DNA of 38,180 bases from Candidatus Sarmatiella mevalonica (GTDB taxonomy: Bacteria; Pseudomonadota; Alphaproteobacteria; Rickettsiales; Rickettsiaceae): NCBI RefSeq assembly GCF_016751895.1, contig NZ_JACVVM010000003.1, positions 1 through 38,180 of the forward strand, given 5' to 3'. This document shows, piece by piece, positions 1-8,841 of this stretch (positions within the stretch are counted from its first letter, which is position 1; every line of letters begins with the position of its first letter). The notes below the pieces were generated by a model. The model made no database searches. It saw nothing but the letters and a program-made list of their open reading frames with translations, and was not told where the DNA came from. The translations under genes were made by a program, and so were the position numbers.

Positions 1-2
1 AG

Positions 3-404
3 CGCCATATTGTTGTGGATACCTTGGGCTATCCGCTGAGCATTGACGTTCATAGTGCGACGCCCCATGACAGCAACTGTGCTAGGGAAGTCCTATTTGG
101 CTTAAAGCAAAACTTTCCGAGACTGGTAAAAGTTTTAGCAGATCGGGGGTATCAAGGTGATTTACAAAAATGGTTTTATGCGCATACGCAGGGGTGTTTG
201 CTGAGCATTGTCAAGCCGGTGGACGGAACGAGGGGGTTTAAGGTTCAGCAATGGCGGTGGCTTGTGGAACGCTCGTTTGCGTGGCTGGGTAATTTCAGAA
301 GATTATCCAAGGATTATGAGATTTCCCCTTCATCCGCTAAGGCTTTTGTTCAATTAGCTTTCACAAAAATTATGCTGAATAGGTTAGTTAAATGTTTTGC
401 GTGA
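3..404 (+). pseudogene. IS5-type transposase, C-terminal part (cut by window edge)
   Basis: This is the C-terminal half of a DDE transposase of the IS5 type. The frame is open to the left edge, where it reads RHIVVDTLGYPLSIDVH, a typical IS5-group stretch around the second catalytic Asp. It continues with ADRGYQGD and ends with the signature WLVERSFAWLGNFRRLSKDYE-like region, which holds the catalytic Glu. No start codon is visible because the 5' part lies outside the window, so it may be intact or broken upstream. The stop is followed within a dozen bases by a short TAGACCTCTTTC element. Family assignment is secure from these motifs; subgroup is not. Confidence 0.88.
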
Positions 405-415
405 CTGGTTCTTAG

Positions 416-563
416 TAGACCTCTTTCGAAACTCGCTCAATTAAGAGCAAATGCGAGGAGTATACGAAGCACAGAGCCGCAGCGTACATGAAGTACGTGA
501 GGACTTGCGCATCGACGGCGTCGCCACAGTCGCCATCAGGAGTAGAGTTAGGAAAGAGGTCTA
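416..563 (+). mobile_element. MITE-like element family A, copy A1 (148 bp)
   Basis: Short non-coding element bounded by TAGACCTCTTTC on the left and GAAAGAGGTCTA on the right. Its interior is nearly identical to the copies at 24361-24507 and 32736-32882. It abuts the broken 3' end of an IS481-type transposase, which it may have interrupted. The flanking or terminal TA is consistent with a TA target site, but no clean empty site is available to prove the duplication. Confidence 0.85.
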
Positions 564-934
564 ATGAAGGCTTGATCTGCTCAAATGTGGAATGCTCTCT
601 TGTAAGCTGTACAAAACATCATCAAGAGGCAATTGTGTAAGCTGTCTAAAAGCCACAATCGCCTCTTCTTCAGCTTCAGAGAGTACTGTTGATTTTATCT
701 TTTTAGGACCCATCGGAAGGTCTTGCGTATCTTCTCTTTTTCTCCACTTGATGATTGTTTTTGGGTTAACATTAAATCTTTTAGCCGCTTTTTCTATGCT
801 CTCTTTACTATCACGGATCTCTCTACGGATTGCCTCCGTTGTTCTGGCATTCGCGTGTAATATTTGTCCCATAAGATTTTTCTCCATAAATTATTCTCTT
901 CATAATATACACCATTATTCTCTGGGATCAAACA
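564..934 (-). pseudogene. IS481-type transposase, N-terminal fragment
   Basis: The reading frame 887 to 561 encodes about 108 aa of an IS481-family transposase. It starts MEKNLMGQILHANARTTEAI and contains the helix-turn-helix stretch AAKRFNVNPKTIIKWRKRE, then LPMGPKKIKSTVLSEAEEE, and ends at PHLSRSSLH. Family members continue for about 200 more residues with the DDE core, all missing here because family A element A1 takes over at 563. The IS end TGTTTGATCCC lies at 934-924 and is repeated at the second copy (37611). Non-functional remnant; family call is firm. Confidence 0.88.
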
Positions 935-941
935 ACGTGCT

Positions 942-1126
942 TTAGCCCATTAAGTTAAATACTCTCTTCCATTCACCAAAATCATTTGGTAAATCTCGCC
1001 AAAACAGCCATTTTTTGTTACATAGGATATTCCATCCCATAGCTTTCTTGCATCCTTAGGTGATGACCGACCTTGTTTACCTTTTTGCCTGTATTTATTT
1101 TTTCTATTAATTCCCACTCTTTATCA
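942..1126 (-). pseudogene. IS5-type transposase N-terminal remnant, frameshifted
   Basis: Too broken to form one reading frame. Translated on the minus strand, one frame gives SDKEWELIEKI, a second gives SSPKDARKLWDGISYVTKNG, and a third gives FWRDLPNDFGEWKRVF. In order these match the N-terminal domain of IS5-type transposases (pattern: L-t-D-x-x-W-x-l-I-x-P, A-I-x-Y-V-x-x-T-G-C-x-W-R-x-L-P-x-D-F). It is truncated soon after by a stop at 944-942. Inference: it could be the missing half of a relative of the element at 3-404, but orientation differs. Confidence 0.65.
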
Positions 1127-1128
1127 CT

Positions 1129-1163
1129 ATAGTAATTTAGGTTGAATTAGATAAAATTACTAT
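1129..1163. repeat. Paired IS630-type ends (10-bp inverted repeat)
   Basis: ATAGTAATTT (1129-1138) and AAATTACTAT (1154-1163) form a perfect 10-bp inverted repeat. The left arm continues as AGGTTGAATTA, the same string that sits at the 5' end of the IS630-type remnant near 33340-33350. This may be an IS630 element reduced to its two ends. The rest of 1164-1220 shows nothing recognisable. Confidence 0.45.
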
Positions 1164-1205
1164 AAATCAAAAAACTAAATACTTGAAAGAAAGAACGGAA
1201 ACAAA

Positions 1206-1243
1206 AACAGCAGAAAGATTAAGGGGGCTTTTCGCCCCCCGCT
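1206..1243 (-). terminator. Rho-independent terminator-like hairpin behind autotransporter 1
   Basis: GGGGGC (1223-1228) pairs with GCCCCC (1234-1239) around a five-base loop. Read on the minus strand it is followed by a T-rich stretch. It lies about 55 bases past the stop of the large minus-strand autotransporter, the only gene it could serve. Confidence 0.6.
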
Positions 1244-1296
1244 AAAGAATAGTCGTATTAAAAAAAAGATACTATCGTACTATAGAAAGTAAATCG

Positions 1297-4200
1297 CTAT
1301 AGAGCAAATTTTACATTTAATACACCAATAGCACCAGTATAAGACTTAGCACCAGAGAACCCAAGCCCTACTCCAACTTCAAATCCATTGCGTTTTACAT
1401 CCAAGGTTACACCAAGATTATACATAAACGTCTGGTTTTGTGCAGTTGGAGCTACGATAGGATCCGCGCCAGTAAACTGGATGGTAGTAGTAGCCTTATT
1501 CTTGCCAGACAATGACACATTCACAAATGCACCAGGTCTAAGCACCCCACCTTCATCAATCTGAATATCAGCAGAGTAATTAGTACCAAGAGTACACTGG
1601 AACACTGTAGAAGCGCCAGATTTTACTGTCTGATCAAAAACGCCCGCGCCATTCTCCTTATATTCAAAACCACCAACGCTTAGTGCGCCAAATGTAATAT
1701 ATGGATTAACAACATGCACGTCATTAAAAAGAGAGTTATACTCAGCTCTCAATTGGAACAGCGTATTGTTTACAGAATAATTACCAATCGCGTTTTTCTT
1801 CATTGGCGCGCCATTAGCATCCACACCAACTATACGAACACTTGAGCTCTTATTCTGCCCCCCACCATAAGCAAGCAACGCGCCTAAAGAGAACCCGTTA
1901 TATATCTTCTGCGAAGCATACACCATCACCAAGATATCACGAGAATCAGTGTAACTGCCTGTCATCATGCCTTTAAGTTTATTCTTACCACCTAAATAGC
2001 CTAATGTCATACCAAGAGTTGTTCCACTATCAGTTACTGTATGCTTACCGCCTAACATAAAGCCGAACTGTCTATTCTTATAACCTTCAGTTTGGCCTAG
2101 CTTCTTCTGGTCACCAAAATTATAGAATGGTTTTAACCAAACACTACTTCCGTTTCTCTCGGCACAATCATCACCGGCAGCTTGACCTAAACCTGAGTCA
2201 GTTAAGTTAATAGCACCACCACCAGCATCAGGCGCCATGTTATTCATGCCCATGCCAGTAGATACCATATTGTTTGACTGTAGCATAGTCGCGCCGGTAG
2301 TACCCGCAGCGTTTTGCAAAGCAAGAGTAGTAGCTTGAACCTGCACTTTTTCGCTACCCATCTCGCTAATAGCTCTCACCATGTTCGCAGCTTGAGAGTT
2401 CGGAGCGGCTGCAGCAGCTGCATAGATAGTTTTTGTAGCCTCAGCAATTGTTTTAGCATTTTCGTGCGTTAACCCAGCGTCTTCTAAGCTCTTAGTAGTA
2501 TATTCTATATCTTCAGGGCTCACGCCACCACCGCCACTACCACTATTCATCACAAGAGTATTACCAAGCATTTTGAAGGCAATCTTGTCATTCGTAGAAG
2601 TAACAGTAATTTTGTCACTAGCTGCATTCACTATAGATCCGCCATTCGCAGAATCTAATATCTTAAATGAAGCAGCTGTAGAAGAAGACAATGCCTGAGC
2701 AGGTTTCACGCGAATCTCGAGCTTCTCAACTTTACTAAAGTTGATGGATGTTTTGGCACCAGTAACGCTCATTCTACCAAATTGCTCCTTCGTCTCAACA
2801 TCTAGGTTTAAAACCACAGTGCCAGTAGGCGTATATATAGCTCCATCAGTCAAGCTTAACTTATGAGTACCAAGAGAGATTTCCCGCAAATCATTAATCT
2901 GCCCACAACCTATAACTAAATCTTTAGTTAATGTCACTCGAGGCATGCTCATTTCCTGAGCATAGATAGCACCAGCAGCAGCAAAAGCTTTACTGTCTTT
3001 AGACACAATCAATTTACTTAAAGGAGCAGTTGCAGCACCTAAAGTACCAACAAAGTTTACAGCATCAGATGAAAACTCAACGCCAACAACTGGTGTAGTT
3101 TTTTCCGCTGCGGCAGCCACTGCTAGCTTCACATCAGCTTGGACATCATTTCCAGAAAACACAATTGCACTATCTTTAATAACTGCAATGCCGCCTGTTA
3201 CTTTCACTTTACCATCTATTTTTAATCCAGCGCCTGTAACAGTTGCGTTAGCAGCATACAAGTCGCCAGTAACAGCGGTCTCGTTTCTGAATTCAGCAAG
3301 AGTAAGGGAAGCGCCAGTAGCACCCAAGTTGCCGGTAATAACAGTAGCACCTTCTACTATCACAGAAGCCTTACCATCATTCACAGATAGGAAATCAGAT
3401 GTAACGGCATTTTTCAAGGTTACCACAACACCATCGCGCAGCTTAAATCCACCGCTTTTAATACTAGAGCTTTGTGTCATACTCTGAGACTGACCAAGCA
3501 CAACCCAGAAAGGACCAGATGCCTTTGATTCAAAGAGTGTATTGCCAACATTAGCGTTAGCAAAAGTTACAGTAACAGCATCTTTTGTTTCGGTTGCAGG
3601 CGTATATCGCGCTTTATCCAAAAACACATTTGCGCTAGAAAATGTCACATCCTTACCTGAAATCTCTACGCCCATAGGAGCGGCGCTAGATCCGATGATT
3701 GCATCTACAGTTAATGGAGTTGTGTTAACTAATTGAATGCCAGCCAACTCTTCTGCATTCGTGCTAAGGTTCACGGCAGATACCTGAGCAGTAGAGAGGT
3801 TAGACACTTTTAAACGACCAACACCTCTGAGTTCAATAGCGGTTGCATATACATCATTTACAGCAAAACTACAATTATCAACTACTAAAGCGCCCACGCG
3901 GCTATTCTTTGTACCAATAGAACCAGTAAGTACGATGGCACCTCCAACCTTATCGAGTGCTCTCGCAAGCACAAAAGTCTTGGCAGCTTCTTGTTCAGCG
4001 CTCACAAAAATAGAGGCAGTCATATCAGTAGCAACTTGTATTCCACCACCAGCATTTAAGCTAATAGCAAATGATACTGGAGTCTCTGTGCTTTTCGCGC
4101 CTGCCGGAGCTGGTGCAGCAATAGATCTAATTAACACAGCTCCACCTTCTACCTTTAACGGCGCTACAGACGCAGCGTTTGCATTAGCGCGCGTTAGACT

Positions 4201-7200
4201 ATTCACTACGTATACAATAGGAGAAATTTCTCCATCAGTAATAGCATTACCAGTAACTGTAATACCACCTACTTTAGGAGTTTGCAGCACTACTTTGTTA
4301 ATAACGGCTGAAGTTTTGAATAGAATAGGCGTTTCGCTCACATCTAACTGCGCCAAACCTGAAGCTACTCCATCTGAACCAATGCCACCAATAGCACTAG
4401 TAATCGTTACAGCTTCAGCTGTAGCACCAGAAGCATTAGCCTTAGTAGACAATGTTCCAGAATATCCGGCTTTCTCGAAGGTCATGCCATTTAACTGGCT
4501 ACCAGCGGCAATAGTCATTTTTTGCACAGCACCTTGCGCAGCTTCACGCATTTTCGCAGATGTTAATTTTTTAGTAACAATAACTTCACCACCAGAAAAA
4601 ACTAACTCTTCTGCTGTATCAACTGTAAGTACACCGCCACTAACGTTCGCCAAAACAGCGGTACCAAGCTTCGCAGTACCACCTGAAACACTGGCTTCTT
4701 CAACTGTTCCGTCAACCTGCACTGCGCCACCAGATACCACTAACCTTTTAAGGCCAGATTTAGTTTCAAATATACCTTTTTCGATAGTAGCTGTTTGGCC
4801 GGCAGAAGATTTAACCTTCACAATACTATTTGCGTGGGTTAACTTTACACCAGTCTCTAATATCGGTGCATTAGCACTCTCCTCTGTTATCTGAGTAGCG
4901 CTCGCAGTATTTGCAACACCTCCAACCCGTATAGGGGCATCTCCATCTTGCAATAATGCACCGTTAACACCTGCGGTAATTTTCTTATCAGCGGCAGTAA
5001 ATGCTAGTCTGACACCAGGAAGAGCGCCGTTTACGCTAACAGAGTTAGCGGTGGCGATAGTAGCCAGAGTCTTTTCGCCAGCAGATGCGGTTGAAGCTAT
5101 GTTGTTAAACGGCGCTGAGCCATTAATAAACACGTTTGTAGCAGATGATAAACCAAGATTACCCAAAGCCGCCGTACCATTAAAGGTTACAAGAGCATTA
5201 TTGAATGCAGAAGTTTCTGCTCTATATGAAGTAGTCACCACAAACTGTGAGGCTTGCCTACCATATCCATGAAACTCGATACTATCAGCCCGTAGTTTTT
5301 CGGCAGTTAAAGTTTTATCCGCAGCAGATGCTAGCAAGATTTGGGATGTTTCATACCCAGTCAAAATGATATCCTTCACCGTCATATCAGCAGTCACGGG
5401 TTTCGCCAGAGCGGCTAAATCTGCAGCTAGATCAGGGGTAACAGCTGCTGCATAAGCAAATGAGTCAGCTGCTGCATAAGCAAATGAGTCATCTGCCACA
5501 ATAACTTGGAGGGATTTTTGAGCATTAGCAATGTTAGAAGACTCAAACGTAAATTTCTCGACTGCTACGCCGGCAGCAGTTGCCGCGCCACGAGAGGCAT
5601 TCACGAGCAAAGTACCACATTTGTCATTATCTATCTGCACAGCAGCGGTGTAAAGCTTGGCAGCTGTACCGGATGCAGATTCAGCATTAGGCACGCCCAC
5701 TATTGCATCGCCGAAGTTTGCGCCGGAAAAAGTGATAGTTGGCGCTCCTGCGGACTTTACTTCATTGAATATTGCAATACCTTTAGTAACCCTAACGGTA
5801 GCCATTAGGTTGCCGGCAGCAGCGGCGCCTGTGTTATCAACCAACACGTTTGTTAAAGATAGCCCCGCCAATACTGTGCCGCTTGTTAAGGTAACGCTCT
5901 GCACAGAGGTAATGTCAGCACCATAAAACACACCAGGGCGGCCGCCAGCAGCTGGCATTGGGGTTACTCCATTAGCAGGAGCGCTATCTACTATAGCAAA
6001 CACATTAAACGTGGTATTCGTAGCGTTCGCAACATTCTTCTCTCGCTCAACCTGAAGCACGCCATTAGGGCGGACGGAAATTTTGTTCAGCACTATGCCA
6101 GCTGCGTTAAAGCCATCGCGCAGTTTAATGGTGGTGTTGTTAGCTATAAACGCAGTTGGCGCGGCGGCATCGGAGGCTGCGAAAGCGGCGCCAGCAGTAC
6201 CAATCGTATTTACGACCCCTGACGACATGAATAGAAAGCCTCCTGTTCTAGTAGTAATTGTTAAATCCCCACCAGCTGCAAAAATACTTCCGTCTTTAAT
6301 TAATGCCCCTCCAGATTTAGTATCCGCGATATTTGCGCCGTTAAGTGCTGCAAAATCAAGGCTCATCGCACCATTAGTAATCCACACATCCCCTGTAACC
6401 TGACCAAGTGTCACCTGAGTTGTGCCAGGGCCAGCTTGTCCTAAACCAAGGGCGTTAGCATACGCGCCAAAATTAGAAGTGGTGAATTTAGTATCATCAG
6501 CACTTACCTGCGGGGAAATGTTTAGAATGAACGTGTCGTCCTTCTCTGGAGCAACGTTTAACACGCCCACCGCATTGGTTGCGCCCCACTTACTGATGTT
6601 AAAACTACCCTTCCCCTTAACGTTTTTCACTATCACAGAACCCCCAGGTGCACTCGTTGCATCCAAAAACACTACGTTTTGCGCAGCATTGCCGGCGTCG
6701 GTTACTGCTGGATCTCCGCCAAGCTTCCAACCATTCTCCCCTTGATCCGCGTTCACTGCTTCTATATCCACAACCAATGCGCCGCGAATGTTATTAGCTG
6801 CATTAGCCAGATCGATCGTAGCAAGAGCATTAAAGGTGTTACGCGCAATTGCAACGCCACTAGTTGCACCTGTCGCATTATAGAACTTGTTACGATTAGC
6901 GGGGGCTTGCGGTGCTTCCACCGGTACTCTACCAGTCAACACCATAGCTGCGCTAGCGCCAGTGCGCACAACATCAAAACCATTTGGTAGGCCAGTTAAG
7001 CTAGCAAGCGAAGGCGCGGGTGGAGTACCGGCGCCGCCAGCGATGATAAGGTTGACTGCCGCACCAGCATTAACATTCACAGCGCTAGTCACACCTATCG
7101 GAATCTCGCTCAAATACTGGGTCGTAGTCATAGTCAATGTAATGCTTTTAGAGTTATATCCAGCATATAGCGAATAGGCGGAAAATGGAGAGATAGAAGG

Positions 7201-7581
7201 CCCGGCAGCAGCAGTAAGACCTACAGTGGCGTCGTGGTCAGTAAGGTGCGTGAAGGTTAGAACCTCCTTCTTCTGTACCGGTGTCATTTTCGTTTCGGCT
7301 TGGGCCCAAGCGGCGTTATTCGCCATTGCGGCATTCCCTATTACGTATAACGGACTATTACCACCAAGAAGCATAGTGCCCACATCGATAGTGAGAGCGG
7401 CGGCGTTATTATCCTCCAGAGCAGTAACGCCCAAATCAGCAATGATGCCGGCAAGCGCATCAGCAGTAAAAGCACCAGAAACCAACGCTGAAGTGAGCAG
7501 GGTTTTACCTACTACACCCACCACATTTCTTTTTTTATTATTCTTTTTCTTTTGAATTTTATTTTTTTGTATCATATTCAT
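1297..7581 (-). CDS. Giant autotransporter (type Va-like outer-membrane surface protein) 1
   Basis: About 2,094 aa if started at the ATG at 7581; the frame stays open to a GTG at 7647, but that GTG lies beside a decayed repeat. A Lys/Asn-rich N-region, then VVGKTLLTSALVSGAFTA and ADALA, looks like an extended Sec signal peptide cut near ADALA. The long passenger is Ala/Val/Thr/Gly-rich with repeated 'GG-x-V/L-x-V' beta-strand patterns, as in beta-helix passengers. A Gly run (SGSGGGGVSP) precedes a helical linker. The last 290 or so residues form a beta-barrel domain beginning near GDDCAERNGSSVWLKPFYNF and ending VLNVKFAL. The barrel clearly resembles that of the next autotransporter. Role inferred: surface adhesin or host interaction. 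A 24-bp tandem duplication lies in the passenger. Many plus-strand open frames opposite it are antisense shadows. Confidence 0.88.
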   Translation of the reverse strand: MNMIQKNKIQKKKNNKKRNVVGVVGKTLLTSALVSGAFTADALAGIIADLGVTALEDNNAAALTIDVGTMLLGGNSPLYVIGNAAMANNAAWAQAETKMTPVQKKEVLTFTHLTDHDATVGLTAAAGPSISPFSAYSLYAGYNSKSITLTMTTTQYLSEIPIGVTSAVNVNAGAAVNLIIAGGAGTPPAPSLASLTGLPNGFDVVRTGASAAMVLTGRVPVEAPQAPANRNKFYNATGATSGVAIARNTFNALATIDLANAANNIRGALVVDIEAVNADQGENGWKLGGDPAVTDAGNAAQNVVFLDATSAPGGSVIVKNVKGKGSFNISKWGATNAVGVLNVAPEKDDTFILNISPQVSADDTKFTTSNFGAYANALGLGQAGPGTTQVTLGQVTGDVWITNGAMSLDFAALNGANIADTKSGGALIKDGSIFAAGGDLTITTRTGGFLFMSSGVVNTIGTAGAAFAASDAAAPTAFIANNTTIKLRDGFNAAGIVLNKISVRPNGVLQVEREKNVANATNTTFNVFAIVDSAPANGVTPMPAAGGRPGVFYGADITSVQSVTLTSGTVLAGLSLTNVLVDNTGAAAAGNLMATVRVTKGIAIFNEVKSAGAPTITFSGANFGDAIVGVPNAESASGTAAKLYTAAVQIDNDKCGTLLVNASRGAATAAGVAVEKFTFESSNIANAQKSLQVIVADDSFAYAAADSFAYAAAVTPDLAADLAALAKPVTADMTVKDIILTGYETSQILLASAADKTLTAEKLRADSIEFHGYGRQASQFVVTTSYRAETSAFNNALVTFNGTAALGNLGLSSATNVFINGSAPFNNIASTASAGEKTLATIATANSVSVNGALPGVRLAFTAADKKITAGVNGALLQDGDAPIRVGGVANTASATQITEESANAPILETGVKLTHANSIVKVKSSAGQTATIEKGIFETKSGLKRLVVSGGAVQVDGTVEEASVSGGTAKLGTAVLANVSGGVLTVDTAEELVFSGGEVIVTKKLTSAKMREAAQGAVQKMTIAAGSQLNGMTFEKAGYSGTLSTKANASGATAEAVTITSAIGGIGSDGVASGLAQLDVSETPILFKTSAVINKVVLQTPKVGGITVTGNAITDGEISPIVYVVNSLTRANANAASVAPLKVEGGAVLIRSIAAPAPAGAKSTETPVSFAISLNAGGGIQVATDMTASIFVSAEQEAAKTFVLARALDKVGGAIVLTGSIGTKNSRVGALVVDNCSFAVNDVYATAIELRGVGRLKVSNLSTAQVSAVNLSTNAEELAGIQLVNTTPLTVDAIIGSSAAPMGVEISGKDVTFSSANVFLDKARYTPATETKDAVTVTFANANVGNTLFESKASGPFWVVLGQSQSMTQSSSIKSGGFKLRDGVVVTLKNAVTSDFLSVNDGKASVIVEGATVITGNLGATGASLTLAEFRNETAVTGDLYAANATVTGAGLKIDGKVKVTGGIAVIKDSAIVFSGNDVQADVKLAVAAAAEKTTPVVGVEFSSDAVNFVGTLGAATAPLSKLIVSKDSKAFAAAGAIYAQEMSMPRVTLTKDLVIGCGQINDLREISLGTHKLSLTDGAIYTPTGTVVLNLDVETKEQFGRMSVTGAKTSINFSKVEKLEIRVKPAQALSSSTAASFKILDSANGGSIVNAASDKITVTSTNDKIAFKMLGNTLVMNSGSGGGGVSPEDIEYTTKSLEDAGLTHENAKTIAEATKTIYAAAAAAPNSQAANMVRAISEMGSEKVQVQATTLALQNAAGTTGATMLQSNNMVSTGMGMNNMAPDAGGGAINLTDSGLGQAAGDDCAERNGSSVWLKPFYNFGDQKKLGQTEGYKNRQFGFMLGGKHTVTDSGTTLGMTLGYLGGKNKLKGMMTGSYTDSRDILVMVYASQKIYNGFSLGALLAYGGGQNKSSSVRIVGVDANGAPMKKNAIGNYSVNNTLFQLRAEYNSLFNDVHVVNPYITFGALSVGGFEYKENGAGVFDQTVKSGASTVFQCTLGTNYSADIQIDEGGVLRPGAFVNVSLSGKNKATTTIQFTGADPIVAPTAQNQTFMYNLGVTLDVKRNGFEVGVGLGFSGAKSYTGAIGVLNVKFAL
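5443..5490. repeat. 24-bp perfect tandem duplication inside autotransporter 1
   Basis: Two adjacent identical 24-base units (5443-5466 and 5467-5490) encode the octapeptide DSFAYAAA twice in the passenger domain. The unit is a multiple of three, so the frame is kept. Confidence 0.95.
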
Positions 7582-7649
7582 AAACCAAATATAAGTTATA
7601 TATAAATTATTAAAACTAATCTTCCTACTCAACCCCACTTCACGCACGC

Positions 7650-7822
7650 TAGACCTTTTTTTTCAAACCCTAGCCCCTTCATGGCCTAGCCCCTAGGCGG
7701 CCGCACTCGCCGCCCTTCAATGCTTAAAAGCCCTCGCGCTACTTATCATATACGCTTCGGCCCTTCCGCACTTTCGTTTGTTCTCTGCATTTGCCACTCA
7801 TGAGCTAGCCCTTGCGGGGTCT
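7650..7822 (-). repeat. Decayed family A element (A11) upstream of autotransporter 1
   Basis: Starts TAGACCTTTTTTTTCAAA and ends near TTGCGGGGTCT, with an interior that follows the minus-orientation family A pattern (CATATACGCTTC, CTGCATTTGCC, CTCATGAGC). Heavily diverged. It covers the GTG at 7647 only at its edge, which argues against that GTG being the true start of the autotransporter. The rest of 7823-8245 holds no gene I can support. Confidence 0.5.
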
Positions 7823-8245
7823 TGTGGGGTGGCATTAAACCTTCTCAAACCCTACAGGGGTTCAAAAAGAGGTATATTATGCGCAAGAAGAGGGGTCTTT
7901 CAAAAACCAGAAACTCTTGCAACATCGCAAAAATCGATAAAAAGAAGCAAAGCTGCAACTGAGCTAAACCTGAGCTACTACTAAACTAAACTATAGCACG
8001 CACACCTTTCTGCAAGCTTATGTAAGCTTTGGCGCCAAACAAAACAAAACAGACTGGCGCGTCGGGCGAAGCAGGAGAAGTATAGCAAGATTTAACAACG
8101 TCAGACAAGTATATCAAACACTGCAAACAATCGCTAGCAATAACGCTCAAATTTTTAAAAGAGCGCACCGTAAGCTATGCCTAACCGCGCCATAACCAAA
8201 TATTTTTACCCGGGGCAGCCTTAAAAACTTTCTTCAACTCTTCAA

Positions 8246-8400
8246 TCAACCTCTTGCATAGCCATCACGACGGCCACTACCTTTCGTTACTACTAATGCG
8301 CACCTCCCCTCACTCACCTCTTTTGTATACCGGAAGTTCCGCTCTTTCGTTTACTCCTTGCATTGCTCATACACTCAGCATGAGTGTTGCAAGAGGTATA
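8246..8400 (-). repeat. Decayed family A element (A10)
   Basis: Bounded by CAACCTCTTGCATAGCC and GTGTTGCAAGAGGTATA, with a family A-like interior in minus orientation (CTTTCGTTTACTCCTTGCAT). Diverged; ends partly conserved. Confidence 0.5.
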
Positions 8401-8489
8401 ATCCTTTAAAAGAACCTTGCCAAATAAACCTCCCTACTCTACCCAATAACACGCTTGTATCAGCGGGATTACGCACTAGTGGGTTACAT

Positions 8490-8639
8490 TAGACTTCTTC
8501 AAAAAAACTCTACTCCTCCGCGCCAACTACGCAGGTGCAGTTGATTCAAAGCCTTCGCATACTTATATACGCTCATGCGCTCTACGCTTCGTATACTCCC
8601 TGCATTTGCCCATCACGAGCGAGTTTAGAAAGAAGTCTA
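8490..8639 (-). mobile_element. Family A MITE-like element (A4), moderately diverged
   Basis: 150 bp, bounded by TAGACTTCTTC and GAAAGAAGTCTA. The interior retains the family A landmarks in minus orientation: ACTCTACTCC, CTACGCTTCGTATACTCC, CTGCATTTG and GAGCGAGTTT. It sits in the 1.2-kb spacer between the two autotransporters. Confidence 0.75.
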
Positions 8640-8670
8640 ATGAGCGAGTTCCAAAAGGAGTATATGATTT

Positions 8671-8841
8671 GTTAATAAAGCTACTTTTTTAGCAAAACAT
8701 TTTTTAACGAAGCCGCTTTAATAAAACCACTCTAACAAAGCCGCTCTAACCAAACCGCTCTTTCACGAAGTTGTTTCATAACAAAACCCCTTCGTAATAA
8801 AGCCGCTTCTTAACGATCGATCTTAACAAAGCATTTGTTTA
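8671..8841. repeat. Degenerate short tandem array directly behind autotransporter 2
   Basis: About ten imperfect units of 14-16 bases resembling AAAGCCGCTCTAAC run head to tail (for example AAAACCACTCTAAC, AAAGCCGCTCTAAC, CAAACCGCTCTTTC, AAAGCCGCTTCTTAAC). The array reaches the stop codon of the second autotransporter, so it would be in the 3' trailer of that transcript. Function unknown. Confidence 0.7.

Noticed and set aside
3188-7555. Many plus-strand open frames opposite autotransporter 1, up to 319 aa
   Set aside because: They are antisense shadows of a long Ala/Thr/Val/Gly-rich gene. They lack ribosome binding sites and recognisable domains, and the minus frame has a signal peptide and barrel.
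7778-8168. Two short open frames between the autotransporters
   Set aside because: They lie in decayed repeats, with no family signature or ribosome binding site.
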